Positions 38,491-47,722 of a stretch of DNA of 64,000 bases are shown here, one piece after another. Position 1 is the stretch's first letter. Every line of letters starts with the position of its first letter. The translations under genes and the position numbers were made by a program. This DNA is from Zunongwangia sp. HGR-M22. Its GTDB lineage: Bacteria; Bacteroidota; Bacteroidia; Flavobacteriales; Flavobacteriaceae. The DNA lies in NCBI RefSeq assembly GCF_027594425.1, contig NZ_CP115159.1, positions 3,123,001 through 3,187,000 of the forward strand, given 5' to 3'. A model generated the notes under the pieces. It made no database searches, was not told the origin of the DNA, and saw only the letters and a list, made by a program, of their open reading frames with translations.

Positions 38491-38537
38491 ATTTATAAAT
38501 CGTACTGAAGTAATTTTCTGAAGAGATATTATTTACC

Positions 38538-38588
38538 GATTACTGCTTATTGAAAAATGATAATTGTTAATTGATTACTGCTTACTGA
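38538..38588 (+). repeat. Two-copy intergenic direct repeat
   Basis: GATTACTGCTTATTGA (38538-38553) and GATTACTGCTTACTGA (38573-38588), 15 of 16 identical, 35-base period, each followed by an ATAATT-like stretch. It lies between the terminator and the pcm stop codon. Confidence 0.6.
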
Positions 38589-38596
38589 TAATTAAT

Positions 38597-39241
38597 TCAA
38601 TTTTTATCCTCCAATAGCGGTACAAATCGAAATTCTCCAAACTCAGTTTTGTCAAATTCGGTTGGCGATTTTCTTACAAACAAAGTCATAATCTGCACAT
38701 CGTCCCCTACGGGGATCACCAGCCTTCCTCCTACTTTCAACTGCCCTAACAAATCTTTTGGAACAAACGGCGCTCCCGCAGTCACAATAATCTTATCGAA
38801 AGGCGCAAAAGAAGGCAAGCCTTTATATCCATCACCAAAACTTAAATATTTAGGACGATAGCCTATTTTATTTAAAAATGTCTTGGTTTTACGATACAAC
38901 TCTCTTTGACGCTCGATACTATACACTCGCGCTCCCAACTCGCATAAAACTGCGGTCTGGTAACCACTACCCGTCCCAATTTCTAAAACATTTTCTCCTT
39001 CAGAGATTTCTAAAAGCTCACTTTGGAATGCCACCGTATAAGGCTGAGAAATTGTTTGATCTGCAGCAATTGGAAAAGCTTTATCTTGGTAAGCATGATC
39101 TTCAAAACTACTGTCCATAAAAAGATGACGCGGAATTTTACCAACCGCCTGCAATACACGACGATCTGTAATCCCTTTCTTGGTTATTATGTTTACCAAT
39201 TGTTGCCTTTTCCCTTTATGTCTAAAAGTATCTTTATACAA
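38597..39241 (-). CDS. pcm: Protein-L-isoaspartate O-methyltransferase
   Basis: Methylates damaged L-isoaspartyl residues with S-adenosylmethionine so that they can revert to aspartate. 214 residues, normal length. Motif I LEIGTGSGYQTAVL, the preceding TISQPYTVAFQ substrate loop and IPRHLF are typical. The start is TTG at 39241 (product begins MYKDTFRHKG); no ATG fits the N-terminus of the family, so TTG is preferred. Divergent from the Gfo/Idh gene. Confidence 0.95.
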   Translation of the reverse strand: MYKDTFRHKGKRQQLVNIITKKGITDRRVLQAVGKIPRHLFMDSSFEDHAYQDKAFPIAADQTISQPYTVAFQSELLEISEGENVLEIGTGSGYQTAVLCELGARVYSIERQRELYRKTKTFLNKIGYRPKYLSFGDGYKGLPSFAPFDKIIVTAGAPFVPKDLLGQLKVGGRLVIPVGDDVQIMTLFVRKSPTEFDKTEFGEFRFVPLLEDKN

Positions 39242-39459
39242 TTCTCAGCAGTTTTTTTTATTGTTCGAACCGTCTAAAACGGCTTAAAATCGGATATTCT
39301 AAGTTTTAAAAAAGCCTAAGTTTTCTAATTCATTTCAATTAAAAATAGCTCTTTCAACTAATAATTATCGAGCAAAAATAGGGAAACAAATTCTATTGCT
39401 CCAAGCAAAACCAGCCATGATATTAAGATAAAAATATAATCTGTTTACAATCAAAATAG

Positions 39460-39467
39460 TATTTTTG
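39460..39467 (+). promoter_or_regulatory. -7 box before Gfo/Idh oxidoreductase gene
   Basis: TATTTTTG matches the Bacteroidota TAnnTTTG consensus and lies 16 bases before the ATG at 39484. No good -33 TTTG at standard spacing was found. Confidence 0.45.
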
Positions 39468-39483
39468 TAAAAAATCGAAGCTT

Positions 39484-40443
39484 ATGCTTAAAGTTGGGGT
39501 ACTAGGTGCCGGCCACCTGGGTAAAATCCATTTAAAATTACTGAAACAATCTTCAAAATATAATCTTATTGGCTTTTACGATGCCGATAAGGAAAATTCA
39601 GAAAAAATTGCAGTAGAATTTGGCTACACACCATACCATAATCTAGACCAGCTAATTGCAGATGTAGATGTGGTAGATGTAGTAACTCCTACACTTGCTC
39701 ACTTTGATGTAGCAAAAAAGGTGATTTTAGCCAAAAAACATTTATTTATAGAAAAGCCTATTACCAACACTTATGAAGAAGCAAAAGAGCTTATAAAAAT
39801 GGCTTCGGAAAATGGTGTAAAAGGACAGGTGGGGCATGTAGAACGTTTTAATCCGGCTTTTCGATCGGTTGTAGATCGTATTGAAAACCCTATGTTTATT
39901 GAAGCGCATCGTTTGGCTGAATTTAATCCTCGTGGCACCGATGTTCCCGTAGTTTTAGATTTGATGATTCACGATATCGATGCCATTCTTAGCGTTGTAA
40001 AATCTGAAGTAAAAAGCATTAACGCCAGCGGAGTCTCTGTAATTAGTGACACTCCAGATATTGCCAATGCAAGAATTGAATTCGAAAATGGCTGTGTTGC
40101 CAATTTAACGGCTAGCCGAATTTCGATGAAAAATATGCGTAAATCAAGATTTTTCCAAAGAGACGCCTACATTTCGGTAGATTTCTTAGAGAAAAAATGC
40201 GAGGTGGTAAAGATGAAAGATGCACCTAGCGAGCCAGATGAATTTGCCATGATCCTGCAAAATGCTGAAGGCGTTAAAAAACAAATATATTACGATAACC
40301 CATCGGTTTCTGCAAACAATGCCATCCTGGATGAGCTAGAAACTTTTGCCGATGCAATTAATAACGATACTACCCCGATCGTGACTTTAGAACAGGGCGC
40401 AAAAGCGCTTAAGATTGCCAATGCGGTGATCGCTAATTTTTAA
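39484..40443 (+). CDS. Gfo/Idh/MocA family NAD(P)-dependent oxidoreductase
   Basis: Dehydrogenase of unknown sugar-like substrate. 319 residues. N-terminal Rossmann fold with GVLGAGHLGKIH, then EKPITNTYEEA (conserved Glu-Lys-Pro), GHVERFNPAF and HDIDAIL, which carries the conserved His/Asp area. The gene is 21 bases before a 3-hydroxyacyl-CoA dehydrogenase gene, so both are probably on one transcript. Substrate cannot be told from sequence. Confidence 0.9.
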   Translation: MLKVGVLGAGHLGKIHLKLLKQSSKYNLIGFYDADKENSEKIAVEFGYTPYHNLDQLIADVDVVDVVTPTLAHFDVAKKVILAKKHLFIEKPITNTYEEAKELIKMASENGVKGQVGHVERFNPAFRSVVDRIENPMFIEAHRLAEFNPRGTDVPVVLDLMIHDIDAILSVVKSEVKSINASGVSVISDTPDIANARIEFENGCVANLTASRISMKNMRKSRFFQRDAYISVDFLEKKCEVVKMKDAPSEPDEFAMILQNAEGVKKQIYYDNPSVSANNAILDELETFADAINNDTTPIVTLEQGAKALKIANAVIANF

Positions 40444-40464
40444 ACCACACAAAAACGGTACAGT

Positions 40465-41352
40465 ATGAAAAATATTGCAGTTATTGGCGCGGGAACAATG
40501 GGAAACGGAATTGCCCATACTTTTGCCCAATTTGGATTTAAGGTACATCTTATTGATATTTCTAAAGAAAATCTTCAAAAAGGAGTGGATACGATCACTA
40601 AAAATTTAGATCGTATGTTGGCCAAAGAGAAGATTTCTGAAAAAGATAAAGAACAGACTTTAGCTAATATTTCAAGTTTTATCGATATCCCTTCAGGTGT
40701 AAAAAATGTTGATCTTGTTGTTGAAGCGGCTACCGAAAATGAAAATTTAAAACTCAAAATCTTTAGTCAGCTAAACGATATTTGCGATGAGAATACAATT
40801 TTAGCATCGAATACTTCTTCGATCTCGATCACTAAAATTGCTTCCGTAGTAAAAAATCAAGAGCGTGTTATTGGGATGCATTTCATGAATCCGGTGCCGA
40901 TTATGAAACTGGTTGAAATTATTAGAGGTTACAATACTTCTGATGAAGTGACTGAAAAGATCATGAAACTTTCAGAAAAACTAAATAAAGTTCCTGTTGA
41001 AGTAAATGATTACCCGGGATTTGTAGCCAACAGAATTTTAATGCCAATGATTAACGAAGCTATCGAAACACTTTACAACGGTGTTGCCGGTGTTTACGAG
41101 ATCGATACGGTAATGAAATTAGGCATGGCACATCCTATGGGACCTTTACAATTAGCCGATTTTATTGGTTTAGATGTTTGTCTTTCTATACTGGAGGTAA
41201 TGTATAACGGCTTTAAAAATCCAAAATATGCACCTTGCCCTTTATTAGTAAATATGGTACAGGCCGGAAAATTGGGTGTAAAATCGGGAGAAGGATTTTA
41301 TGATTATTCTGAAAACAAAAAGGCTGAAAAAGTATCAGCTCAGTTTGTTTAA
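40465..41352 (+). CDS. 3-hydroxyacyl-CoA (3-hydroxybutyryl-CoA) dehydrogenase
   Basis: NAD-dependent oxidation of 3-hydroxyacyl-CoA, or the reverse. 295 residues, the length of stand-alone Hbd/PaaH proteins. N-terminal GAGTMGNGIAHTFAQFGFKVHLID nucleotide fold, SNTSS (CoA/substrate loop), HFMNPVP with catalytic His and the downstream Glu in VEIIRG, and a C-terminal dimer domain with DYPGFVANRILMPMINEA. It may work in butanoate or fatty acid metabolism; no other such enzymes are nearby. Confidence 0.92.
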   Translation: MKNIAVIGAGTMGNGIAHTFAQFGFKVHLIDISKENLQKGVDTITKNLDRMLAKEKISEKDKEQTLANISSFIDIPSGVKNVDLVVEAATENENLKLKIFSQLNDICDENTILASNTSSISITKIASVVKNQERVIGMHFMNPVPIMKLVEIIRGYNTSDEVTEKIMKLSEKLNKVPVEVNDYPGFVANRILMPMINEAIETLYNGVAGVYEIDTVMKLGMAHPMGPLQLADFIGLDVCLSILEVMYNGFKNPKYAPCPLLVNMVQAGKLGVKSGEGFYDYSENKKAEKVSAQFV

Positions 41353-41504
41353 AATTCAGATTAGTATTATTTAGTCTCTCATGCCAGACACCTTACGGGA
41401 TCTCACTTAATTAATATTGTTATTTCTACTTGCCATGCTTAATATGTCTTTTAGCAAGGCAGGTTAGAAATTACAGTAAAATACGACTAAAAAGACCAAA
41501 AGAA

Positions 41505-42740
41505 TTGGTGAAAATAACTCCTTTTAAAGCAGTACGACCTCAACGCGCAAAGGCGGGTCTGGTAGCTTCGCGCCCTTACGGTGAATATAATGAGGCCGAA
41601 ATGCGTGCTAGATTAGATTATAATCCATATTCTTTTCTTCACATTCTTAATCCTGGCTATAAATTTCAGCACACCATTAGCGGTACGCAGAAATTTCAGC
41701 TGATTAAAAACAGGTATATGGAATTTAAAGAAGAAGACACCTTTATTCAGGATGAAAATCCTTGTTTTTATGTTTATAAAATGGAATCTCGTGATCTTTC
41801 CTGCTGCGGAATAATCGCTGCTGCAAGTGCCGAAGATTACAAAAATGGTATTATTAAAAAACATGAAGATACTATCGCCAGTCGCGAAATTTTATTTAAA
41901 GATTATGTAAAAACGGTTGGATTTAATACCGAGCCGGTCTTACTTACTTATGAAAACCGACCTGAAATTCAGGCATTTCTTGCTAAAATTATGCAACAAA
42001 ATCCTGAATATGAATTTGCGACGCGACAACGAGAAATGCATTATCTGTGGAAAATTGACAATAAGGCTGAAATTGAGCAAATTCAGCAGTTCTTTTCGAA
42101 TATGGATAGTATCTATATTGCCGATGGTCACCATCGTTGCGCCTCTTCTTTTTTATTATCGCAAGAATCTGCTAAAAATAACGAAAATCATACAGGCAAG
42201 GAATCTTACAATCATTTTCTAAGCTATTTTATTCCTGAAAATGATTTGAAAATATATCAATTCCGACGTCTAATTACCGATTTAAATGGCTATTCTAAAG
42301 AAGATTTTCTAATTAAACTTGATGAGCATTTTAGAATTGAAAATAGAAAGCTAGATGCATATCAACCAGAAAAAAAACATCATTTTAAAATGTATCTTGA
42401 TGGCGAATTTTATTCGTTATACCTGCGTAAAACAAGCATGAATTTCACCGATACGCTTAGCCAATTAGATAGCCAAATTCTGTACGATCTTGTGCTAAAA
42501 CCAATTTTAGGAATCAACGATCTACGTAAAGATAAACGTATCAATTACATTCCAGGAAAAAGAGATATTCTGGAAATGAAGAAATTAATTGATAGTGGCG
42601 AATTTTCGGTTGGTTTTGGTATGCTACCGGTTTCTATTTCAGAAATTAAAAAAATTGCAGACGAAGGCCTTACCATGCCACCAAAAAGCACCTATATCGA
42701 ACCGAAATTAAGAAGCGGACTTACCATTTACGAGTTTTAA
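41505..42740 (+). CDS. DUF1015 family protein
   Basis: Conserved protein of unproven function (older names link it to HTH regulation, without good support). The frame is open from ATG 41430, but the family begins with VKITPFKAVRP, so TTG at 41505 (411 residues) or GTG at 41508 is the likelier start; the 25 residues before it are not family-like. Family stretches: RLDYNPYSFLHILNPGY, CGIIAAASAEDY, IADGHHRCASSF, and the C-terminal GMLPVSISEIKKIADEG and MPPKSTYIEPKLRSGL. In many Bacteroidota it stands beside serine biosynthesis genes; here it does not. Confidence 0.85.
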   Translation: MVKITPFKAVRPQRAKAGLVASRPYGEYNEAEMRARLDYNPYSFLHILNPGYKFQHTISGTQKFQLIKNRYMEFKEEDTFIQDENPCFYVYKMESRDLSCCGIIAAASAEDYKNGIIKKHEDTIASREILFKDYVKTVGFNTEPVLLTYENRPEIQAFLAKIMQQNPEYEFATRQREMHYLWKIDNKAEIEQIQQFFSNMDSIYIADGHHRCASSFLLSQESAKNNENHTGKESYNHFLSYFIPENDLKIYQFRRLITDLNGYSKEDFLIKLDEHFRIENRKLDAYQPEKKHHFKMYLDGEFYSLYLRKTSMNFTDTLSQLDSQILYDLVLKPILGINDLRKDKRINYIPGKRDILEMKKLIDSGEFSVGFGMLPVSISEIKKIADEGLTMPPKSTYIEPKLRSGLTIYEF

Positions 42741-42823
42741 GTAGGAAAACTTTATTTGATTCTATTAATTATTATCTTGCAGTAGTTAAAGAAGTACCTA
42801 ACTAACCGAAGAAATAACGCAGA

Positions 42824-43483
42824 ATGAGTGTTGCTAAAAATATCAAAAAATATACTGAAGAACTTCCTGATACCGTAGATCTTGTGGCGATAAGTAAAAC
42901 TAAGCCCAATGAAGATATCATGGAAGCCTATGAAGTGGGACAACGCATTTTCGGAGAAAATAAAATTCAGGAAATGACGGATAAATGGGAAGCTTTACCC
43001 AAGGATATCGAATGGCATATGGTTGGCCACGTACAAAGAAATAAGGTGAAATATATGGCGCCTTATGTTGGCTTGATTCATGCAGTTGATAGTCTAAAAC
43101 TTTTAAAAGAAGTGAATAAACAGGCAAAAAAACATGACCGGGTGATTAGATGTTTGCTTCAGATAAAAATTGCTGAAGAAGATTCTAAATTCGGTATTTC
43201 TGCCGGTGAAGCTGAAGAAATCTTGCAATCTGCCGATTATAAAGCTTTCGAAAATGTAGCCGTTGTGGGCCTAATGGGAATGGCAACAAACACTGAAAAT
43301 GATGATAAAGTCGCTGAAGAGTTCGATTACCTGCATTCGGTTTTTAAAGATTTCAGAGTAAAATACCCAGCAATTAAAGAGCTTTCAATGGGAATGAGTG
43401 GTGATTATAAAATCGCTGTAAAACATGGAAGCACCATGGTGAGAATAGGAAGTTCGATCTTTGGCGCTCGTAATTATAACTAA
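42824..43483 (+). CDS. yggS: YggS/PROSC-type PLP homeostasis protein
   Basis: Pyridoxal phosphate-binding protein that keeps free PLP low and is thought to buffer vitamin B6. 219 residues. PLP lysine is Lys25 in AISKTKP; GENKIQEM, WHMVGHVQRNK (usually H.IG.lQ.NK) and GMSGDY with its phosphate-binding loop are family signatures. The next gene starts 21 bases later. Confidence 0.93.
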   Translation: MSVAKNIKKYTEELPDTVDLVAISKTKPNEDIMEAYEVGQRIFGENKIQEMTDKWEALPKDIEWHMVGHVQRNKVKYMAPYVGLIHAVDSLKLLKEVNKQAKKHDRVIRCLLQIKIAEEDSKFGISAGEAEEILQSADYKAFENVAVVGLMGMATNTENDDKVAEEFDYLHSVFKDFRVKYPAIKELSMGMSGDYKIAVKHGSTMVRIGSSIFGARNYN

Positions 43484-43503
43484 GAAAAAAGAAAGAAGAT
43501 TTT

Positions 43504-44865
43504 TTGTACGCAATTTTAGACATAGAAACTACTGGCGGTAAGTATAACGAGGAAGGAATAACCGAAATTGCTATTTACAAATTCGACGGCGAAAAAGTGG
43601 TCGATCAATTTATAAGTTTGATCAATCCAGAGCGTCCTATACAGCCTTTTGTTGTTGGACTTACTGGAATTAACAATGAAATGCTTCGCAACGCGCCTAA
43701 ATTTTATGAGGTTGCCAGGCGAATCGTAGAAATTACGGAAGATTGTATTATCGTTGCTCATAATGCTAAATTTGACTACCGAATTTTAAGGACAGAGTTT
43801 AAACGTCTTGGTTTTGAATTTCAGCGAAAATCTTTATGTACGGTAGAGCTGTCTAAAAAATTAATCCCAGATATGCCTTCTTACAGTTTAGGAAAACTGG
43901 TAAGAGCCTTGGGTATTCCGCTTAGCGATAGGCATCGTGCAAATGGCGATGCTCAGGCTACCGTTAAATTATTTAAGATGCTTTTGGCAAAAGACACCCA
44001 AAAGGACATTTTAAAGGATAACGTTAGGCAAGAGCCCAAACGGCAATTAGATAGTAAATTAGTGTATATACTCGAGGACCTACCGGCCATTACCGGAATT
44101 TATTATCTACATGACGAGGACGGCGAGATTATTTATATTGGTAAAAGTAAGAATATAAAGAAGCGTATTAATCAGCATTTTACAAATGAGCATGCGAAAG
44201 CTCGTGAAATGCAAAAAGAAGTAGCATCGGTTTCTTACGAATCTACCGGAAATGAACTTATAGCCCTACTTCGCGAAAATCAAGAAATAAAAAATAATAA
44301 GCCTAAGTATAACAGAGCTCTAAAGAAGAATATATTTACTCATGGCCTTTATCATTATACCGATAAAGATGGTTATATCAATTTAAAAATTAGCAAAGCA
44401 AGAACTGCAAAAAATTGTATCACCACCTTTAGCAGTTTAAGATCTGCTAGAAATACGCTTACTAACTGGATTGAAGAATATGAGCTTTGCGCAAGACTTT
44501 GTGGTGAACATCCCGGTTCAGGAAGTTGCTTCAACTACACCATTAAACACTGTCATGGTGCTTGCGTGGGCGAAGAAAATCCGGAAGAATACAATGAGAG
44601 AGTGCTACAACTTATTCAGAAATATTCTTATACCGATCAAAATATGCTGGTTATTGATCGTGGTCGGGAAATAGACGAAAAAAGTGCACTTTTAATTGAA
44701 GACGGAAAATTTAAAGGTGTTGGTTATTATAATCTTAATCATCAAATAAATAAGTTAGATATAATTAAATCTATCATTACACCTATGACGAATGATAGAG
44801 ATGCCCAACACATCATCCAAAGCTACTTAAGAAGAAACAAAAAACTTAAAATCATCAATTTTTAG
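43504..44865 (+). CDS. DEDDh 3'-5' exonuclease fused to UvrC-like GIY-YIG nuclease
   Basis: Two-nuclease fusion of 453 residues starting at TTG 43504 (MYAILDIETTGG). N-terminal domain about 1-165 is a DnaQ-type exonuclease with Asp6, Glu8, Asp91, His144 and Asp149. The second domain (about 195-280) is GIY-YIG as in UvrC/Cho: GIYYLHDEDG, YIGKSKNIKKRI with Arg221, and Glu258 before IKNNKP. The remainder resembles the Cys-containing middle part of UvrC (CxxxCGEHPGSGSCFNYTIKHCHGAC-like). No HhH or UvrB-interaction helix region is obvious. The family is known in bacteria and is thought to act in DNA repair; the exact role is unclear. Confidence 0.9.
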   Translation: MYAILDIETTGGKYNEEGITEIAIYKFDGEKVVDQFISLINPERPIQPFVVGLTGINNEMLRNAPKFYEVARRIVEITEDCIIVAHNAKFDYRILRTEFKRLGFEFQRKSLCTVELSKKLIPDMPSYSLGKLVRALGIPLSDRHRANGDAQATVKLFKMLLAKDTQKDILKDNVRQEPKRQLDSKLVYILEDLPAITGIYYLHDEDGEIIYIGKSKNIKKRINQHFTNEHAKAREMQKEVASVSYESTGNELIALLRENQEIKNNKPKYNRALKKNIFTHGLYHYTDKDGYINLKISKARTAKNCITTFSSLRSARNTLTNWIEEYELCARLCGEHPGSGSCFNYTIKHCHGACVGEENPEEYNERVLQLIQKYSYTDQNMLVIDRGREIDEKSALLIEDGKFKGVGYYNLNHQINKLDIIKSIITPMTNDRDAQHIIQSYLRRNKKLKIINF

Positions 44866-44869
44866 TAAA

Positions 44870-46870
44870 ATGAATAAAATAATACTTGCGCTTTTGCTAA
44901 TTTTCAGCACTAGCCTTTTCGCTCAAGAAGCAGATTCTCTCTTCAACAAACAAAACTTCAATGTAGATAACATAAGAGTTACCAAAGAAGATCTAGCTGC
45001 AAAAACTTATTTGCCAGACACCACTGCAAATGCTTTTTACATTTTTGAAAATGGTTTTAGCAAAATTGAAGATGGTGACGATTATCATTTATTTATCAAT
45101 TACGAAGCAAAAATTAAAATTTTAAACAAAGAAGGCTATGATGAAGCCAGTATTGTTATACCTCTTTATAAAGGAAGTAGCAAATCTGAAAAAATTCATG
45201 ATTTAAAAGCTTCTACATATTATCTGGACGGCTCAAAGATTAAAAGCACCACGTTATCCCAAAATAAAATTTTTACTGAAGAGGATGAAAAATATGATTA
45301 CATAAAATTCACCTTTCCAGACATTCAACCTGGCGCTGTATTGGTTTATTCTTACACGAAGGAAACTCCGTATAAATTCAATTTTAATACCTGGTGGTTT
45401 CAAAAGGAAATTCCAAAAGCCTACAGCCGATATAAAACTGAAATTCCAGCAAATTACGAATATGGCATCGTAAAAATGGGAGAATTGCAATTAGACCAAA
45501 ATGATGCTGAAATAAAGAAAAATTGTTTTTATGCAGGCCAATCTCAAAATGCTGGAGATTGCGTTGTGACCACTTATGCGATGAAAGAAATTCCGGCATT
45601 TATTGAAGAGGATTATCTTACATCTAAGTATAATTATATCTCGCGTATCGAATACGAGTTGAAGCAAATCACCATGTTAGATGGCTATGAACGCAAGTAC
45701 ACAAAAGAATGGAAAGACGTAGACAAAGAATTTAGAACAGATAAAAACATTGGTAGACAACTAAGAAAAAACAGACTGGTTAAAGAATTGCTACCCCCCG
45801 AAATTGCATCTCAAGAAAATAATCTTGATAAAGCTAAAGCCATTTACAATTTTGTAAGAGAAAATTACAAATGGAATGAAGAATATGGGATTTTTGATAA
45901 AATGAATCTAAAAGATCTTTTGGAAGAGCACACAGGCAACGTATCTTCATTAAACGTACTTCTACATAATTTTTACGACAATGAAGGGTTTAAAGTTTAT
46001 CCTGTTATTAGTGCTACGCGCAACAGAGGATTTCCTAAAAAAATAATCCCAGTACTATCCGATTTCAATTATCTATTTGTACTATTAGATATTGATGGCA
46101 AAGAATATATGCTAGATGCTACAGACGAGTTTGTTGAATTTGGTCAACTCCCATTTAGAGCACTTAACCAATATGGCCGAAAACTAGATTTCGATAACGA
46201 AAGTAGCTGGATTGATATTAATCCTGAAGGCTATTCTCAAATCGCTTACCGCGATAGTTTAATTGTGCATGATGATGGAACTTCCACCACTAAATCTATC
46301 CAAAATCTTGTAGGTTATCACGCCTCTACAGCACGAAAAAAAATTGAAAAAAATACCGAAAAAGAAAATCTATTTAAAGCACTAAATGAGCTTCGTGATT
46401 CCTATAACCTTATTGATTTAAGTTATAAAGGCGAAAAAGATACAGATGAAAATTTAATTATCAATTACGAAGTTAAAAACCCTTCGCAAAAACTCAACAA
46501 TAAAATTTACCTTAATCCATTTACTTTTCTATTTTGGAAAGAAAATCCTTTTAAATTAGAAAGTAGAAAATATCCAATAGATTTTGGTTATAAAGATGTT
46601 TATTCCAGCAGTATATTAATTAGCATACCGGCTAATTATGATATCGAAGAAATACCTTCGCAAGAAGTTGTGGCAGTCCCTAACAGTGCTGCAAAAATTC
46701 AATTTACGGCACAAAAATTAGATGCTAATAATATATTTGTAAATTTAAGAGTAGTATTTTCACAAACCATGTATGCTTCAGAATATTATCCTTATCTTAA
46801 AGAGTTTATGGACAAATTGGTCACTATTCAAACCCAGTCTATCATTGTGTTGCAAGAAAAGAATATTTAA
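44870..46870 (+). CDS. DUF3857/transglutaminase-like exported protein, catalytic Cys missing
   Basis: Exported protein of 666 residues; signal peptide ends LFAQ. N-terminal DUF3857 beta domain about 40-230, then a transglutaminase-like domain about 270-420 (AIYNFVRENYKWNEEYG). Where active transglutaminases have Cys in a G-x-C motif, this reads TGNVSSLNVLL; the usual His is not evident either (FNYLFVLLDIDG). So it is probably non-catalytic and structural. It starts 4 bases after the exonuclease gene and is followed 15 bases later by the ion channel gene. Confidence 0.82.
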   Translation: MNKIILALLLIFSTSLFAQEADSLFNKQNFNVDNIRVTKEDLAAKTYLPDTTANAFYIFENGFSKIEDGDDYHLFINYEAKIKILNKEGYDEASIVIPLYKGSSKSEKIHDLKASTYYLDGSKIKSTTLSQNKIFTEEDEKYDYIKFTFPDIQPGAVLVYSYTKETPYKFNFNTWWFQKEIPKAYSRYKTEIPANYEYGIVKMGELQLDQNDAEIKKNCFYAGQSQNAGDCVVTTYAMKEIPAFIEEDYLTSKYNYISRIEYELKQITMLDGYERKYTKEWKDVDKEFRTDKNIGRQLRKNRLVKELLPPEIASQENNLDKAKAIYNFVRENYKWNEEYGIFDKMNLKDLLEEHTGNVSSLNVLLHNFYDNEGFKVYPVISATRNRGFPKKIIPVLSDFNYLFVLLDIDGKEYMLDATDEFVEFGQLPFRALNQYGRKLDFDNESSWIDINPEGYSQIAYRDSLIVHDDGTSTTKSIQNLVGYHASTARKKIEKNTEKENLFKALNELRDSYNLIDLSYKGEKDTDENLIINYEVKNPSQKLNNKIYLNPFTFLFWKENPFKLESRKYPIDFGYKDVYSSSILISIPANYDIEEIPSQEVVAVPNSAAKIQFTAQKLDANNIFVNLRVVFSQTMYASEYYPYLKEFMDKLVTIQTQSIIVLQEKNI

Positions 46871-46885
46871 ATTCGCTAAAACTAA

Positions 46886-47722
46886 TTGCGCTTGAAGACC
46901 AAAGACAATAGACCAGAGTGGAAAAAGAAGCTCTACGAAATTATTTACGAAGCTGATACCCCGATGGGGAAAATATTCGACATTGTCCTATTAGTGCTTA
47001 TCGTATTTAGTGTTGCCTTAGTCATGTTAGAAAGCATAACTCATCTTCACGTAAAGTATTACTGGGAATTTTTTATTGCAGAATGGATCATCACCATATT
47101 TTTTACTATAGAATATATTGCCAGAATAGTGGTCATAAAACGGCCTAAAAGTTACATCTTTAGTTTCTACGGAATTGTAGATCTTCTTTCTACTTTACCC
47201 AGCTACCTCGGCTTTTTTATGGGCGGTAAAAATTTATTTTTTGCCATAAGAGCCTTAAGGTTACTACGCGTTTTTAGAGTACTAAAAATTACCCGTTATG
47301 TTGGCGAGTCTAATAAATTAATGATTGCACTTCAAAAAAGTAAAGCTAAGATTCTTGTTTTCTTATTTGCAGTTTTTATTATTTGTATTATCACCGGCAC
47401 TTTAATGCATCTTATAGAAGGAAAAGCCGGCGGCTTTACAAACATCCCTATAAGCATTTACTGGTGTATTGTAACACTTACTACGGTAGGATTTGGGGAT
47501 ATCGCACCTATTACGCCTCTTGGGCGACTACTGGCTTCGCTGTTAATGATTGTGGGCTATGGCATTATAGCAGTGCCTACTGGAATTGTAGGCGCTGAAT
47601 ATAGCAGAGCTACCGACGAAAGTATCGCCGATAATACTCAGGTTTGTCCTCATTGCCATGAAGAACAGCATTTAGCCGATGCCGAATTTTGCCATAACTG
47701 CGGAAATAAATTAAATGACTGA
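46886..47722 (+). CDS. Voltage-gated-type potassium channel with C-terminal zinc ribbon
   Basis: Six-helix ion channel subunit. 278 residues from TTG at 46886 (a second TTG at 46892 is possible). Helices S1-S3 about 28-105; S4-like helix with basic residues every third position (Arg122, 125, 128, 131, Lys134, Arg137); pore helix and filter TTVGFGD (199-205), which fits potassium selectivity; S6 ends near residue 238. The C-terminus carries CPHC-x11-CHNC (Cys254, 257, 269, 272), a small zinc ribbon. No cyclic nucleotide or RCK domain. The last 8 bases overlap miaA. Confidence 0.9.
   Translation: MRLKTKDNRPEWKKKLYEIIYEADTPMGKIFDIVLLVLIVFSVALVMLESITHLHVKYYWEFFIAEWIITIFFTIEYIARIVVIKRPKSYIFSFYGIVDLLSTLPSYLGFFMGGKNLFFAIRALRLLRVFRVLKITRYVGESNKLMIALQKSKAKILVFLFAVFIICIITGTLMHLIEGKAGGFTNIPISIYWCIVTLTTVGFGDIAPITPLGRLLASLLMIVGYGIIAVPTGIVGAEYSRATDESIADNTQVCPHCHEEQHLADAEFCHNCGNKLND

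Noticed and set aside
39023-39277. Open frame on the plus strand across the pcm start
   Set aside because: Antisense to pcm and overlapping another shadow frame; composition is that of a shadow.
41430-41504. Upstream ATG of the DUF1015 frame
   Set aside because: The 25 extra residues are not like the family; the conserved start VKITPFKAVRP lies just after TTG 41505 or at GTG 41508.
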